From positions 186,001 to 250,000 of the forward strand of contig JBAMDO010000024.1 of NCBI GenBank assembly GCA_037074765.1: a stretch of DNA of 64,000 nt, given 5' to 3'. Of the stretch, positions 35,926-48,943 are shown in pieces. Source of the stretch: Mansonella perstans. Its lineage: Eukaryota; Nematoda; Chromadorea; Rhabditida; Onchocercidae. The notes under the pieces are model-generated. The model was not told where the DNA came from and did no database searches. It was given only the letters and a program-made list of their open reading frames with translations. Made by a program: the position numbers and the translations under genes. The first letter of the stretch is position 1. The number at the start of each line of letters is the position of its first letter.

Positions 35926-37155
35926 ATCTGAGTAAAATATCTTTTAAATATGCTTAAAATTTATTTTTACTTATTTACTGGCTCGCATCCAGTCAGTCTT
36001 TGGTATTTTTTTGGCTGATAATTTTACATTTCAAGATAAAGTTTTTTCCCTCAAAAGCATAAAAAAATTTTTTTTCCTTTTTTTCTGATAGTTTTCAGAT
36101 TTTAATGAGCTTTTGTGATAGTGATAAGGAAGATTTTGATCAGACTATAAGTTATTTAACGAAATATTCATCTGGTCTACATGCGATAAACGATATTGCA
36201 GAAAATATAAAGGTTGAATTAAATTCACTTTATTGCATTCGTTATCTTAGAATTTTGCATTTATCCTAGAATTTTGTTGTAGTTAAAAATTTTCTGTTCA
36301 TTTATCAGCAATATTGATTTTATTTTGTGTTGGCAAAATTTTATTTATTATTTGAAAAGAAGCTTTATCGTACAAATAGTAAACTAACAAATTTACCATA
36401 ACTTTTTAGGATTGAACAAATTGTTTTACATATTGTGTAAATAGGGTGAGCAACAAGGATTATTTGAAGGACGATTGAAGCGAGAACATTTATATTTATT
36501 GCTAATACAATATGGTGTAGGATATATAAGTGTGAAAATATGCAAAATTATGTTTTTCTTGAACAGGTAATTAAAGATTAAATTATTATCCGAAGATCCA
36601 TGATTGTATCTGTTTGAAAGTATATAACAGTTATTTGATGTATTTTTTAATTGATATTTTGACAAATGCTTTTTCTGCTGTACTTCATTAAGTTACCTTG
36701 TTGTTAGTTAATTAAAAAATTTGGAACACAACTTACAGGCATTAAAGATATTGGTAAACTTATGGTGAAATTCCTGCATAAATCAATTTTAAAATTTGTT
36801 TAATTTAATGGACTTCTCGAAATTTCACCTTTTATTTCATTCTCCAATTCTTCAATGCTTTTGCTTTGCTGTTACAAAAGACAGTTCTTTATTGGAGGTG
36901 ATCAAATAATCAGTCATATGTTTGAAATAAGATTTTTTCTTTCAGATCGATGAAATTCCACCGGAAAATTCAAGTGACAATAAAGATTTGAGCAATCTAA
37001 CTGGAGGTATTGGTAAATGTTTTCTGCGATTTCTCCAATATTTAAGCTGACGATCATTTGAGATGACGAGGCAGTGCTTCAGTTTACATCAGGTCACTTT
37101 TATCATCGGCTATTCCTAATATTTGGCAATGTTTGCTTCCATTTAACTTCAGGTG
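35921..37155 (+). pseudogene. Copy of RdRP exons 28, 29 and 30
   Basis: Matches about 17978-19290. Exon 28 copy has lost its start context and a base after ATGCGAT. Exon 29 copy reads AAATAGGGTGAG, a stop where the gene codes Trp. Exon 30 copy has a TGA after CAATATTTAAGC and a deletion of about 60 bases (source 19146-19206). Several stops and shifts make it clearly dead. It ends near 37155, where the match to the source (19285) stops. Confidence 0.9.
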
Positions 37156-37682
37156 AAAATTTCCTTTCCAATTGATAGCAGTATTAAAATTCGAAAAAGA
37201 AAAGGTTCTATGTTGTTTGTACTTTACAGCTATTTAATTTTGTTAATTAATTTTATTGCTAGTTTATTTTGTTAATCAGCCGTAGTCTTATTTCCTTTTT
37301 TTCTTTCAAAGAAGGAATGCTTTATCAAATCTTTTCTTGACCTGAAATTTCATTGCTTCTTTATTTTTTAGCAAATAGAGACCACAGCTAATTAAAAAAA
37401 TTAAAAATTAACGAAAAAAATGCAAATGATTAAAAGTAATAAACTGTGTTAAAGTACTGCTGCTGCTGCATTGTATAAACAATTAAACTGCTTCAGATAA
37501 CAACATATTATAATTGTTGTCAGCGAAATTCATATTTTTAATAATTTCAATGCTTTAGAAAAATTACTGCAAAAATTTTTAATTTTTATTATGACACTTT
37601 CCTTCTTTTAATAATTATTTTTTGATATTCCAAAATAATTCATTCTTATTGCTTTTTTGATTTAAATATCAAATGTTGAACT

Positions 37683-37945
37683 CAACTATCATATTATAGT
37701 GTAAAATTGATACCGTATCATTGATGTGATAATTTATCACTAGAGTAATACAGTGAAGTTTAAGTATATATCGCATAATGGTTGATGTGATCAAGGAAAT
37801 CGATACATATATATTTGAACCTAACTATCATATTATAGTGTAAAATTGATACCATATTACCGATGTGATAATTTGTCACTATTGTAATACAGTAAAGTTT
37901 AAGTAAATAGCATATAATGTTTTAAATGATCGAAGAAATCAAAAA
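37683..37945 (+). repeat. Tandem duplication of about 135 bp
   Basis: Two units, starting near 37686 and 37823, share CTATCATATTATAGTGTAAA and, further on, GATGTGATAATTTRTCACT and AATACAGTRAAGTTTAAGTA with scattered differences. Confidence 0.8.
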
Positions 37946-38269
37946 AAACAATCATTATTTGAAAAATTCTAATGTATTATTTGACAAATAAAATGAGCAT
38001 ATAAATAATGAATATATTTTACTACTTTGTTTACTACCCACTATTACGGCTGACAAATTCCTCTCTTTTTTTCTGGAATTTCCGGTAACTTTCAGGATTT
38101 GGTTGCAAAACTATGTCCTGATTTGCTGTGCAAAAAAAAAAAAAAAAAAAAAAAACGTAAAGAAAAAACGAAAAAGAAAATGAAGGGAAATAAAAATTAT
38201 TATATTTTCCACTTCAAAATATCAATAATTTCCGGTTTTATTTGAAATTTTCAAATAAAATTTTAAAAA

Positions 38270-38562
38270 TTTCGGTGTGTTTGTATGTCGTGTATGTGAA
38301 CGTGCATGTGTTTGTGTATGTATGTGTATACGTGTGTGTGATGCATGTATGCGCGTGAGTGTGTGTGTGTGAGTGTGTGTATGTGTGTATGTGTGTGTAT
38401 GTGAGTATGTATGTGGGTGCATGTGTGCGCTTATACGCGTGAGTGTGAGTGCGTGTATGTGCATTTATGTGTGTGTTTCGCATATGTGTATGTGTATGTA
38501 TATGTATGTGTGTATCTGTGTGAGTGTGTGTATATGTTTTGTGTGTATGTGTGTTTGTGTTT
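38270..38562 (+). repeat. TG/TATG-rich microsatellite
   Basis: About 290 bases of mixed TGTG and TATG units. Long apparent frames on both strands (Cys/Val-rich on plus, His/Thr-rich on minus) are produced by the repeat and are not genes. Confidence 0.9.
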
Positions 38563-39499
38563 GAATGAAATAAATTTTTTCAGTTTTTTTTTTTTTGTTT
38601 TCTAAAGTATCATATGTATTGGTTTGGAAATATATTTATTGTTGTAGGGGTATATGTGTATTGGTGTGGAAAGAAAAATGTTTAAATAAAATGAATTTGA
38701 AAGTCTTTGAAAAGAATAAATAATTTGAATGGAATGAATTCATTGAAGCATTTGCCTATCATAAATACATTACATCATTACATACACATACAAGCATTTA
38801 ATATTATTATCCCATTTTCAATTTCATTAAATATTATTGCAAAGGTTGTTTTCAATTGCTAATAACATAAAAGTATTGCTGCTCCCTCTCACCTATTTAT
38901 TATTACTCAAAAAAATTAAACCATAACTTTATCGCACCAAACTTTTTTTTAAATTTTTCATTAAAACTATTTTTTGTTATTTAATTTACTTTTTTTCCAC
39001 TCACCTTAAGAACATAGTTCATGTCGCATACAATTAATGAATTGGATACTGAAATAAGAATTTCCTGCAGAAAAAAAATTTGATACTGTAATTAGAATTT
39101 CCTGCAAACTTGTCATAGACAAAGAAATGATTAAATTCTTTCATTTCAAAATTAGCTAATGTTTACATTAATTAATGCGTCCTGTCAGGAAATCTATCTC
39201 CTTGTCTACTAATGTCTGTTTATCATCAAAATTTTGATTTTCTTTTAAATTTGTTTTTTGAATCCCTTTTTATTTTCACTTTTTTTTCATTTGAGTTTTA
39301 TATTTTTGCAGCTCCTTATGTTTTTTTTCTTTTTTTTTTTAAGAAATAGTAAGAAGACAAAAATTTTGAAATGAAGAAAATTTTTAAATTAATATTGAAA
39401 TGTATTTCCATAAGTTTGCCTGAATGAATATATGCAGCAGGTATAATTGATGCAATTGTTGTTTGAATTAATGACTAAAGATATATCAAATAGTTATGG

Positions 39500-39725
39500 A
39501 TTAACAAATATGTATTATTGTTATCCAAAAGATAATGATATTAGCCAAAAGAAATGTTGATAAGTATTTCATGTATTATTATCATTTAAAAGATAAAGAT
39601 ATCTAAAGATGACGATATTATCTAAAAAAATTGCTAGTAAGTGTTTTATGTATTATTGTTATCTAAAAAATAACGATGTCGAAAGATAACGATATTAACT
39701 GAAAGAATTGCTAATAAGTATTTTA
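39500..39725 (+). repeat. Tandem repeat of about 80 bp, three units
   Basis: Units share TATGTATTATTGTTATC, AAAAGATAA(A/T)GATAT and ATTGCTAATAAGTATTT-like parts, diverged from each other. Confidence 0.65.
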
Positions 39726-40749
39726 GTTGCATAGCAGAAAAGATTAATTTTTCTTTTTTGAAATTTAATTAATAAACTGAGCAAACATTCCGTTCCATCA
39801 TTTAATTTTAAAATCATTCATTCTTTTGAAATACTTTTTTTTTTAAAAAAAATTAAATTTTTATTGAAATATAAAAAAAAATAGAAATGAAATAGCGCGC
39901 TAATCCTTTATGCGATTTTGCTTTTTTTTAAATTTTTCATTTTCTAAGTTTTAAATTTAAATATGCAAAAAAAAAGAAATGAAATTACTGTGTGACAAAT
40001 AGCGATAGTAGTAGGTGGTGACAATAACAATGGTGATAATGTGATAATAGTGATAATGTGATAATAATATTTTGCAAAAATTTTTTCTAATTTTGCTATT
40101 ATATTCTTCTACTAATTTGAATGGTGCGACATATAAATGATGGTTTTTCTAACAGAGAGAGAGAGAGACAAAAAGCGAAAAGGGAAAGAAGAGAAAGAAA
40201 TAGAGAAAAGGTAAATACCATGGTAAAATAGTAGTAGTGACTGAAAATCAGTGAATATTCACTATTATTTTCTTATGATTTTGGTTATTACTACCAGAAT
40301 AATGATAATAACGACAGCAATAATAATAATAATATGAACAATAACAGCAAAACGTCGAAAGTTGACAAGTGTGACAGAGCTTTGCCCATTCAAATGACCA
40401 TATTAAATCGAATTAATCACTTAATGTCATTCTTAAAGGCAATTTTCACAATCATCATAAGATTAAGCATATCCTGCGGCACTTCCAGACATAACGATGG
40501 AGAACTCTTACACTTCACTTTAGCAATCAGTGATAATGGTCATTCCTACTAATCATTCATTCAATTTTTGCTAAATTTCAATCATTTGGTCAGTTTTGCG
40601 AATTTCGATTAGATGCAGTTGTAAAGCAAATTGTAAAAAAATTTTTTTTTCGAAAAATTTCTTTTTAAAAAAAAATTGTAAAGTCTGGAAGATTTCTCAT
40701 TTTCTCTTTCAAAATATTTTGAAATTTAGAAATTAAAATATTTCGAAAA

Positions 40750-40751
40750 AA

Positions 40752-40782
<31 letters not shown>

Positions 40783-40812
40783 TATGCGTATGTAAGTGTA
40801 TGTGTGTGCTTC
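40750..40812 (+). repeat. (GT)n microsatellite
   Basis: A GTGTGTGTGT run followed by GTATGTGTGTATGCGTATG-type units. Confidence 0.9.
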
Positions 40813-42414
40813 CTTTCAATCGAAAATTAATTAAATTTAAAATTGAATCTCGATTTGGAAAATTAATCTCATCTTATTTAAAATTCCTTTCTAATAATAC
40901 TATCATATAATATCTGTCAAAGCAATTTTCACGTAATGCAATGAACAATGAAATTAATTACTTGATAATTAATGCAAGTATCCAAAATATGTCAAATTTG
41001 CAATTTTCCTTACTGTTTCTTTCCTATTTATATTAATTAATTGAATATCTTAGGTAAGCATCAATATTTGAATAGTTTATATTCCAAAAAACAAATTAAG
41101 CAATGCTGTGTGGATAATTGATTAATATTTGATGAGAAGTTTGAGAAAGGCTTTTAATAAATAAATCTCGTTGATTAAAATTATTTCACTCCTTAAATTT
41201 AAATAGCTTTTTTTCTGCATGAAATACATTGTAAATGAAATTGCAAATAACATCAACAATAATGATGGCAAATGGATTCAAAAAGTTCAGAAGGAATCAG
41301 CAAGTTTGGAAAAAAATAAATTTAATAAAAAAAAAAATTTTAGCAAGCAAAATTTAATGCTCGAGAATTCGCTTAGCAATTTTTTTTGCTAAACATTTTA
41401 TTGGCGGCTAAAATCATGATTGGTTACATCCGTCATTTATCATATATTTCCATTTTTCCAATATTTCCACATTGAAATATTTTTGAAGGAATGATTTTTG
41501 ATAGGTTTTTCAATTTTGAATATTAACACTGTTGAAGAATAAAATTTTGAATTTTCATCGTCATCATTATCATTATCATCATCATCACGATCATCATTAG
41601 ATGCGAAATTTTACATGTAACAATATTCCTAAACATCAGAATACGCAACACTGAAATTCATCAGAGTCCATTTTTCAGCATTGGAATTTATTTTTCAACA
41701 TTAGAATTCGTTTTTATTCGAATTCATTGATCACATCAGATTCATTCTTCGATATTCGATTCATTCTTCAGATCAGATTTGCCAAAATTATAATTCATCC
41801 TTCAATATTGCAATTCTTATCTTCCAACAATGATCATTCATATCATTTAAATGCTCTTCTTTTCTATTCATTTCTTTCGTCATACTTACGTTAAATTCTA
41901 CAAAAACATATGCATTGTGTACGTACAGCACGCTTATTTTTACGCTTCTTATGCATATGCATATATGAATCACACATATACACATATCAATACAAATTAC
42001 AAAATATTTAAATTCTTTTGCTTCATTCTTATTTCAATATTTTTTTTGTCCATTTGTCTCCATTCATTTTACATCATGATAATATATTTAGGATTCATTA
42101 TGGAACCATAAAAGAATTCAATGAGACGTGAAAATGAAATTTAAAATAAAAATTTTAAAGTCAAAAGCACTACATTAATATTAAATCAGGAAGATATATT
42201 TTACACAACCGTAGTATTAGAAAATCATTTTAAAAAATCTTGAAATAAGCTTTAAAGTAATTTATTTCTGACAGTGCTTACTTTTTATAAATGATAAGAT
42301 ATTGTCGATATTCAAATCCATCAGAAATTTGTTAAATTTTTTATTTTTTGAAATCGTGTTTTATTTCCTAACTTATATTATTCTGAATTTTACCATTAAA
42401 AAAACTTTTACTGC

Positions 42415-42650
42415 AGAATTACAATAACAACAATAACAGTAACAATAAAAATAACAAAGCAACTCAATAATAACTGTAACAATAGTAATAATAATAATAA
42501 CAACAACGCTAACAGTAACAACAAGAGCAATAGCTGTAACAATAACTGCAATAACAACAACGATAGTAACAAGATAAACAATAGCATTAACAGAATAACA
42601 ATAACAACAGCAACATCAACATTAATAGTAACAATAGAAAATTGCGTTTT
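42415..42650 (+). repeat. AAC/ATAACA trinucleotide-like repeat
   Basis: About 230 bases dominated by AACAATAACA units without an open frame. Confidence 0.85.
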
Positions 42651-43496
42651 TGTAATTTATAGTATCGCGAGATTTGACGAAAATTTTCAAAACTTAATCT
42701 TTTTTACGAATTTTTTTAAAAGCATCTTCGAAATGGAAAAGAGAAGATAATGTGTGTTCAGCAAGGATTTTTTTTTTTAATGATATATTTTTCATTTGGT
42801 TCATAGCTCTATCCTATCATTGATCCATTCTGGCTCATTCATTTATTTTTCCATTACTTGAAAAAAAAAAGAAAAAGAAAAAATACTGAAATTCAATTAA
42901 ATTACTTTTTTAGATCATTAAAATAAATAATGATTTTAATGGCTAAAATAATGATGATCCCTAAAATGCTCTTGTTTAAAACCATAAAGAAAATTTTCCC
43001 TTCTTTTTTTCTTTTCCAATTTTTCTCATTTTTTAAATTTTTATTTTATTAACTGCTTTTTTTTTCCTCTTCTTTGACACTTCTAGTAATTAGTGTTATT
43101 TCTAGTGTATCCTCTTTTAAAATACAAAAAATACTTTTTCTTCTTTTTTCTTTTCCAATATTTGTTCATTTTTTAAATTTTTATTTTATTAATTGCTTTT
43201 TTTCTTCTCCTTCTTTGACACTCCTAATAATTAGTGTTATTTTTTAATAGGATTAATTGTGCGTGTTGCCAAAAAAAATTGCAAAAAATTACCGTAACAT
43301 TACCGCATGAACTGATATACAAACTATTTGTGCGATATTAAAAAAAATCTCGAAGCTTTTTTTTCAGTCATTCAATCTGTTTTTGCAATAAAACTTAGAA
43401 AAAAGGAAAAACACTGGCTACTAAAGAAGAAAACAAAAAGGAAGTGAAAGTTAGACTTGTAAGAGTAAACTTATATTCAACAATGAGGAAATATGT

Positions 43497-43535
43497 TAGA
43501 CGTTCCAGTTGCTTCACAAGCATGTATGTATATCA
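43497..43535 (+). promoter_or_regulatory. Probable spliced-leader acceptor and 5' UTR of the Ly6-like gene
   Basis: CGTTCCAG ends at 43508. The chosen ATG is at 43536. Two out-of-frame ATGs (43522 and 43526) lie between and open very short reading frames that end before or just after the main start, so initiation may be leaky. Confidence 0.35.
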
Positions 43536-46500
43536 ATGATGAATTGGTCATTCCTTAAAAGAAGAGGTCGTATAAGTGTGATACGAAACGATGAGCAAAA
43601 TTCAATGCCATTAGCATTATCATCATCATCATTGTCAACATCGTCAACATCATCAGAAACAATAACAACAACAACAATAACAACAACAGCAACAACAACA
43701 ACAAAAACATCAATAACAACAACAATCAATGTCAACAAGAACAGGAATGGCAATAAGATTCTTATTATCTTATTTTTGCTTATCATTCATTCAACAATAG
43801 TTGGTAAGTTTTTTTCCATTAACAATTATAGATTTCAATTAAATGTTTTAACAATTAATTGAATTCAAATATTTGAATAAAAACAAGATATTGGGAAAAA
43901 AAGTTATTTATATATATATATATTATAAAATAAAATCTTCCAAGAACAAACAGTTATACATATGGAATATAATTTGTTTATGCATTCGTAATAATAAATA
44001 ATTAGCTTCCGTTTTTCTTTGCTTTTCACAACTTTAAAATATTAGTTCTTTGCATTTATTTACTTACTAACTTGTTTGTCTGCTTTCTTAACCAAACAAT
44101 ATTTTTATACTATAAAATTTTTTTACTTTTTTTAAAATTTTTTAAATTTGATATATTCAAATTGTAAATGATTCAAATTAGTATTACTTTATTAGCGTTA
44201 ATTAAAATTTTAATTTGAAAAAAATATTGATCATAATTTTTCACTTTTCTTCATTTTAATTTAATTAATAGCTAGGTTTGCATAGTTTGAGTTAATTAAT
44301 GGCTAAACTTGCATAATTTATTTAATTAGTAGCTAAATTTGCATAATTCAATTTAATTATTAGCTAAACTTACATTATTTAATTTAATTAACAGCTAAAA
44401 TCGCATAATTCAATTTAATTATTAGCTAAACTTGCATTATTTAATTTAATTAACAGCTAAATTAGTATAGCTTCTACTCATAATTCAGCTCATATAGATG
44501 GTGATGATAAATTACATTCTATAGGATTAATATGGAATAACGATAGGTATTTTTGTAAATAAGAAATTTTTTTCGGAATTGGACAAAGGAAAAAAAAGAA
44601 AAGACATAATAGAAAATTTTTTCGAAATATTTAGCAGAGATAAAGCAGAAAAAATTTATTTTTGCATGAAGATAATAATATATTTGAATGAATTTACTGA
44701 ATACACAATGAAGTATTTTTTACCTTGCAGAAAAAAAAAGTAATTTCGCAAATAAATGTTTTCTTGTTATTACCTACCCTATACTTAGTTATAATTTTTC
44801 TCACACACTTTAATAACAGGGGATTTTTCTTTTCTTTTTCATTTTACGAAAAATTTAACTAAATTTATATCTTTCAATTCAGTAGCATTTCACATTCGAA
44901 ATTTTTCATTTACGAAATAAATGGAATTGAATGATATGATCGAAATAAATGGAATTGGATGATATATATTCAATTTACATTAGACATTTTATTTTAGTTA
45001 TGATTAATTTAAATTGAACTCTAAATTTATAAAAATGCGGTTTTATAAATGAGATAATTAAAAAGATGAATTTCCAATTCGAATTAAATATTTTATCTTA
45101 GTTACGATTAATTTCGTTACATTTAGGCTTGTTATTTCGACCATCATTATTAGTAATTATTCATTGCTCTACATATAATAAGTTTCAATCAATAACAATT
45201 ATTACCATTGTATTCTAATTCATTGACATAAATTAACGCAAAAATTTATGCAATGAATGTATTATTACTTATTTAGCTAATGAATTGATTAATTGTTAAT
45301 TTAAACAATTTTCAAATAAATTATTCAAATATTCAAATATTTTCATTTGGTCAATTTTTTTCCTTTTACATATATTGATTGGAACATTTTATTGATTGAT
45401 TACTATTTTTTACTAACTTACAATGTTTTTTCTTCATCAAAATTTCAAAATTTAAAAAAAAAGTTTGAATTTAAAAAAAATTTTTCACACTTCACTAATC
45501 CATTTGATGAACATTCAAGTACTTCACTTTCGTTTATTTCACAGTTTTTAAATTAAAAAAAATTTGAAAAATTTTGAAATATTGCTACTATATCTTTTGT
45601 TGCTTCTCTTTCGTCTTTCAAGTAACCAGTGAAATTTTACGTTTTGTAATTGATGCGCAAATGTCTTGCACCATGATGGATATGTTCATGACGGATTTTT
45701 TTTTATATCTATCTAAGCAAGTATTTATGAAATGATTAAGTTGCTTTGTAGCCATTTTAATTTTCTTGATAGCCTAGCATTACATTAGGATAAAATCGGA
45801 ACATGGATAAAGAAGAGTAATAATAATATAATTGATTTGAAAATCAGAAATGCTATTAAAAATTTTCGATGACAATATCAATTTCCTTACATTAATTAAA
45901 ATTGCCAATTTATTAAGCTAATTAACATTGGAAAGTTTTAATGCAAGTAAAAATTTCATTATCTAATGATGATAACATTTGACTTCAATGGAATTATTGA
46001 TATTTTTGTTGAACTCTTTTTGGTGTCCAACTGCTTTCGTATTATTTTTAATTTTAAATTTTTGTAATTGATATGACTCTAATGCTAAAATCTGATTATT
46101 AATACATTTTTTTTGGCTATTTATTAATTATTTTGCCATAAATTTTATTTTATTGATAGTTCCGTTTCGGCCTTTTGGAAAAAACTACCATTACATCATG
46201 ATAAACAGTTATCTTAATGCATTTCATCAAATACATTCCCAATTTGCATATTATCATCTTGATAAGAAAACTAATATGAATAAACAAATTCAATAAACAC
46301 GGACAGTCGATCGTGAATTAGTTAATCGTGAGTTAGCAGTTAATCATATGTACTACATTCATTTAGAATAATCATGCGAACATTGTATACTTACGAAACA
46401 CAAATACTGAGTCTTGATCTGTTAAAAAGAATCGTGAAATTATTGTATACTGACCACAAAGTTCAGGTCTTATTGATCTTAGCTTAATAGTTAATCGTGA

Positions 46501-48943
46501 GTTAATGAGTTAATTTTATTGATCTTAACAGTTAATCGTGAGTTAATCGTTTAACTTAAAGTAAGACATTATTTTTTTAACGATATTCGTTTTCATACTG
46601 CATTCGTTACAGTACTGATAACAGTCTGTACACACATATATATACATACATAACACAAACATATACACGCACACGCGCTTATAAATAACACATGCAAATA
46701 AACAGATACATAAATGTAATAGATTTTTTTTACCACAGAACAATTGAATTTCATTAAGCAGAACTTGATACACAAATATATACAAGTATTAAATGTGTAC
46801 ACACATACACACACACACACTCCCATAAATACATACAAATATTTATAATACACGCGCATACATATACCAATATAAATCGTTGCAGATAAAAAAGATTAAG
46901 TTTCATTTATTAACTAGAAAAGTTTAAGTTTCATTTATTAACTAAAAAAGTTTCATTTATTAATTAGAATTTAAAATAGCTGAGAAATGACCTGTACTAA
47001 TGATTTACGTATAGATGTGCAATAAATTTTAATATGTTTTCTTGCTGTGAGAATAGGAAGTTATCTGATAAGATATCTTTAGAACATAATTTTTAGATCA
47101 ATAGATTGATAGATTGATCTAAATTAATTAAAGTATATCATTTTCCTTTTTTTCGTCTTTAAAAAGAAAAAGATTTGAGATTAATCTCAATTTTAAAATG
47201 ATCATAAGCATGATGGTTAATTGCAGGTTCATTAAATTTTCTTTATAATGAGCAAAAGTAAGCCGAAAAAAATAGTTTTTAAGCAGCGAATTAATTTTTA
47301 CAGGTATAAACTCTTGTAGATGGCTTTATTGTAAAAAATGATTTTTGATAAAACTATATTAGATTGATTAAGTCGGAAATATAGCAAGAGAGAGAGATTG
47401 ATCGATCGGAACATATTTCCATTCAATTATATATGTACATTTTCAACATATTCCGGGACACATTAGCATTGGGATATATTCCTGGTGTGTGTATTATGTG
47501 TGTATATGTACATATACGTACATTTTCAACGTATTCCGGGACACATAGCGCCGCGACATATTCCTGGTTGTGTATGTGTATTGTATGTGTGTGTATGTGT
47601 GTGTATGTCTGTATGTGTGTGTGTGTCTACGTGTCTATATGTGTGTGCGTGTGTGTTGTATGTGTGTATTTGCAGTAGAATAGTCTGGAAAATTATAAAT
47701 TTGCAAGAATTTCAAGTTAATTTTATTTCTAGGACAATCATTTTAGATAATCATAAAAAATATTCACATACGTAGGCATAGTAACATGCAAAATGATCAC
47801 GTTTTGTCCATAAACATTGGCGTAAATCATATGTGTAAAAATAGAAAAAAATAAGAATTATGTTTTTCTATTTTATAGGATTGAAAAAAATCTTTCATAT
47901 AGGGAAAAATTTTTCTTTAAAATGATTGAATCATTTATTCTTTATTAAAATTGATTTTAAATTTAAAATAAATCAAATTTCACAGATTTGTTTTCCTTCA
48001 AAAAAATTAATTGTTTAAAAGTTTATGAAAATCTTTAATAAAAGTGATGAAAAAAAAGGAAAAATGAAAAAGTTTTTAGAATGTTTAGCTTGCTATGATG
48101 GCGCAGATTGTCTACAAACGGATACTTGTAATAAATGTAATGGTATTGGTTGCATAAGAATGAAAAGTTTTAACACTGAACATATTCATACAATTGCCTT
48201 AACATGTATACCATATGCAACAAGGTAAGAAGAACAATTGATTAATTAATTTAAAAATTTTTTGAAAAGCAAAATAGATTAGCAAAATTATCATCGTAAG
48301 TTATTCATCAAACAATTACAATTACTAAATTTTTAAATTGCAAAAAAAAAAAAACAAAATTATTAACAAATGATGACAATTTGAAGATTTCTTAATTACT
48401 AGTTAAAATTACCATGAAGGATCATGATTACCAATGTTGTAATTATCATTGAAGTTATTATCAAACGGCTGTAATTAACAAAATCCAAAATTATCATCAA
48501 ATAATGACAATTATCAAATTTCATAATTATTGTTGAAGTTATTATTAAATAATGATCGTAATTATCAAAACCCAAAATTATTACAAATAGTGCTTTTTAA
48601 TTAAGGAATAAATTAAAAAAAAAAAGAAGAATAATTTAGCACTATACGATATAGTTTTAATGCAGCTATACTTTCGAATATCTTTTTTTTTCCTCCGCTT
48701 TATCATCCAAATTATTAAATGCTTTTGTATTATAAATAATTTTTGAAAAAAACTTTCTTTTCCAGAATTTATCAACTGGAACAAGCTGGTTGTCGCATTT
48801 CATTGACCGGTGACAGCGAGCATTGTATATGCTATGATCGTGATTACTGCAATCGTGCAATCGGTTCATCGCTACTTAGTTTTAAATTGATTTCTTGCAT
48901 TTTCCCTATTCTTTTCGTTGCAATTTCATCATATTTATTGTAA
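43536..48943 (+). CDS. Secreted Ly6-like cysteine-rich protein, probably GPI-anchored
   Basis: Three exons, 43536-43803, 48080-48224 and 48766-48943 (stop TAA), join in frame to 591 nt, 196 residues. Exon 1 codes a basic start, a Ser/Thr-rich low-complexity stretch from (ACA/ATA)-type repeats, and a hydrophobic segment KILIILFLLIIHSTIV. The splice then makes ECLACYDGADC the likely mature N-terminus. The ectodomain has about eleven cysteines and ends CICYDRDYCN, the CxCxxDxCN signature common in nematode Ly6/ET-module proteins. The C-terminus (SSLLSFKLISCIFPILFVAI) is a hydrophobic tail typical of GPI signals. Such proteins sit on the outer plasma membrane, often of neurons; the ligand is unknown. 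Oddities: the hydrophobic signal lies about 65-85 residues from the ATG, long for a signal peptide, and intron 1 is 4.3 kb. An AATAAA at 49232-49237 may be the poly(A) signal. Confidence 0.78.
43660..43735 (+). repeat. Coding ACA/ATA trinucleotide repeat (poly-Thr) in the Ly6-like gene
   Basis: The run codes Thr with occasional Ile and Ala. The minus-strand frame over it is also open (Val-rich), which is a repeat artefact. Confidence 0.85.
44265..44470 (+). repeat. Sixfold tandem repeat of about 32 bp in the Ly6-like gene intron
   Basis: Units of the form TTAATTATTAGCTAAACTTG followed by CATAATTCAATT recur about six times with substitutions, inside intron 1. Confidence 0.85.
46300..46555 (+). 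repeat. Dispersed GTTAATCGTGAGTTA repeats
   Basis: CAGTTAATCGTGAGTTA and shorter variants recur at about 46308, 46320, 46335, 46490 and 46530. They are intronic. Confidence 0.7.
46610..46870 (+). repeat. CA/TACA-rich microsatellite
   Basis: ACACACATATATATACATAC-type simple sequence, which creates apparent Cys/Val-rich frames on the minus strand. Confidence 0.85.
47428..47680 (+). repeat. Tandem duplication of about 80 bp followed by TG microsatellite
   Basis: GTACATTTTCAACRTATTCC GGGACACAT is present twice (47436 and 47517 onward), each followed by a block ending ATATTCCTGGT and TG-rich sequence. The second unit merges into a long (TGTATG)n tract. Confidence 0.8.

Larger units (their letters stand above)
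37156..43508. other. Gene-poor, repeat-rich region
   Basis: No coding exon was recognised in 6.3 kb. It contains poly(A) and poly(T) runs, microsatellites and several tandem repeats listed separately, plus a (GA)-rich stretch at about 40157-40200 and a TCA-type trinucleotide run at 41555-41600. It could hold promoter or upstream exons of the Ly6-like gene, but I see no support for an exon. Confidence 0.5.

Noticed and set aside
38222..38605. Overlapping frames of 60-80 codons on both strands
   Set aside because: Produced entirely by the TG/TATG microsatellite; composition is Cys/Val or His/Thr only.
43514..43786. Minus-strand Val-rich frame over exon 1 of the Ly6-like gene
   Set aside because: Mirror of the ACA/ATA repeat; the plus strand has the splice-consistent signal and Cys domain.
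44265..44470. Regular 32-bp repeats resembling a CRISPR array
   Set aside because: There are no unique spacers, the units are contiguous and diverged, and the setting is a eukaryotic intron.
46543..46859. Cys/Val-rich minus-strand frames
   Set aside because: Artefact of CA/TACA simple sequence inside the Ly6-like gene intron.
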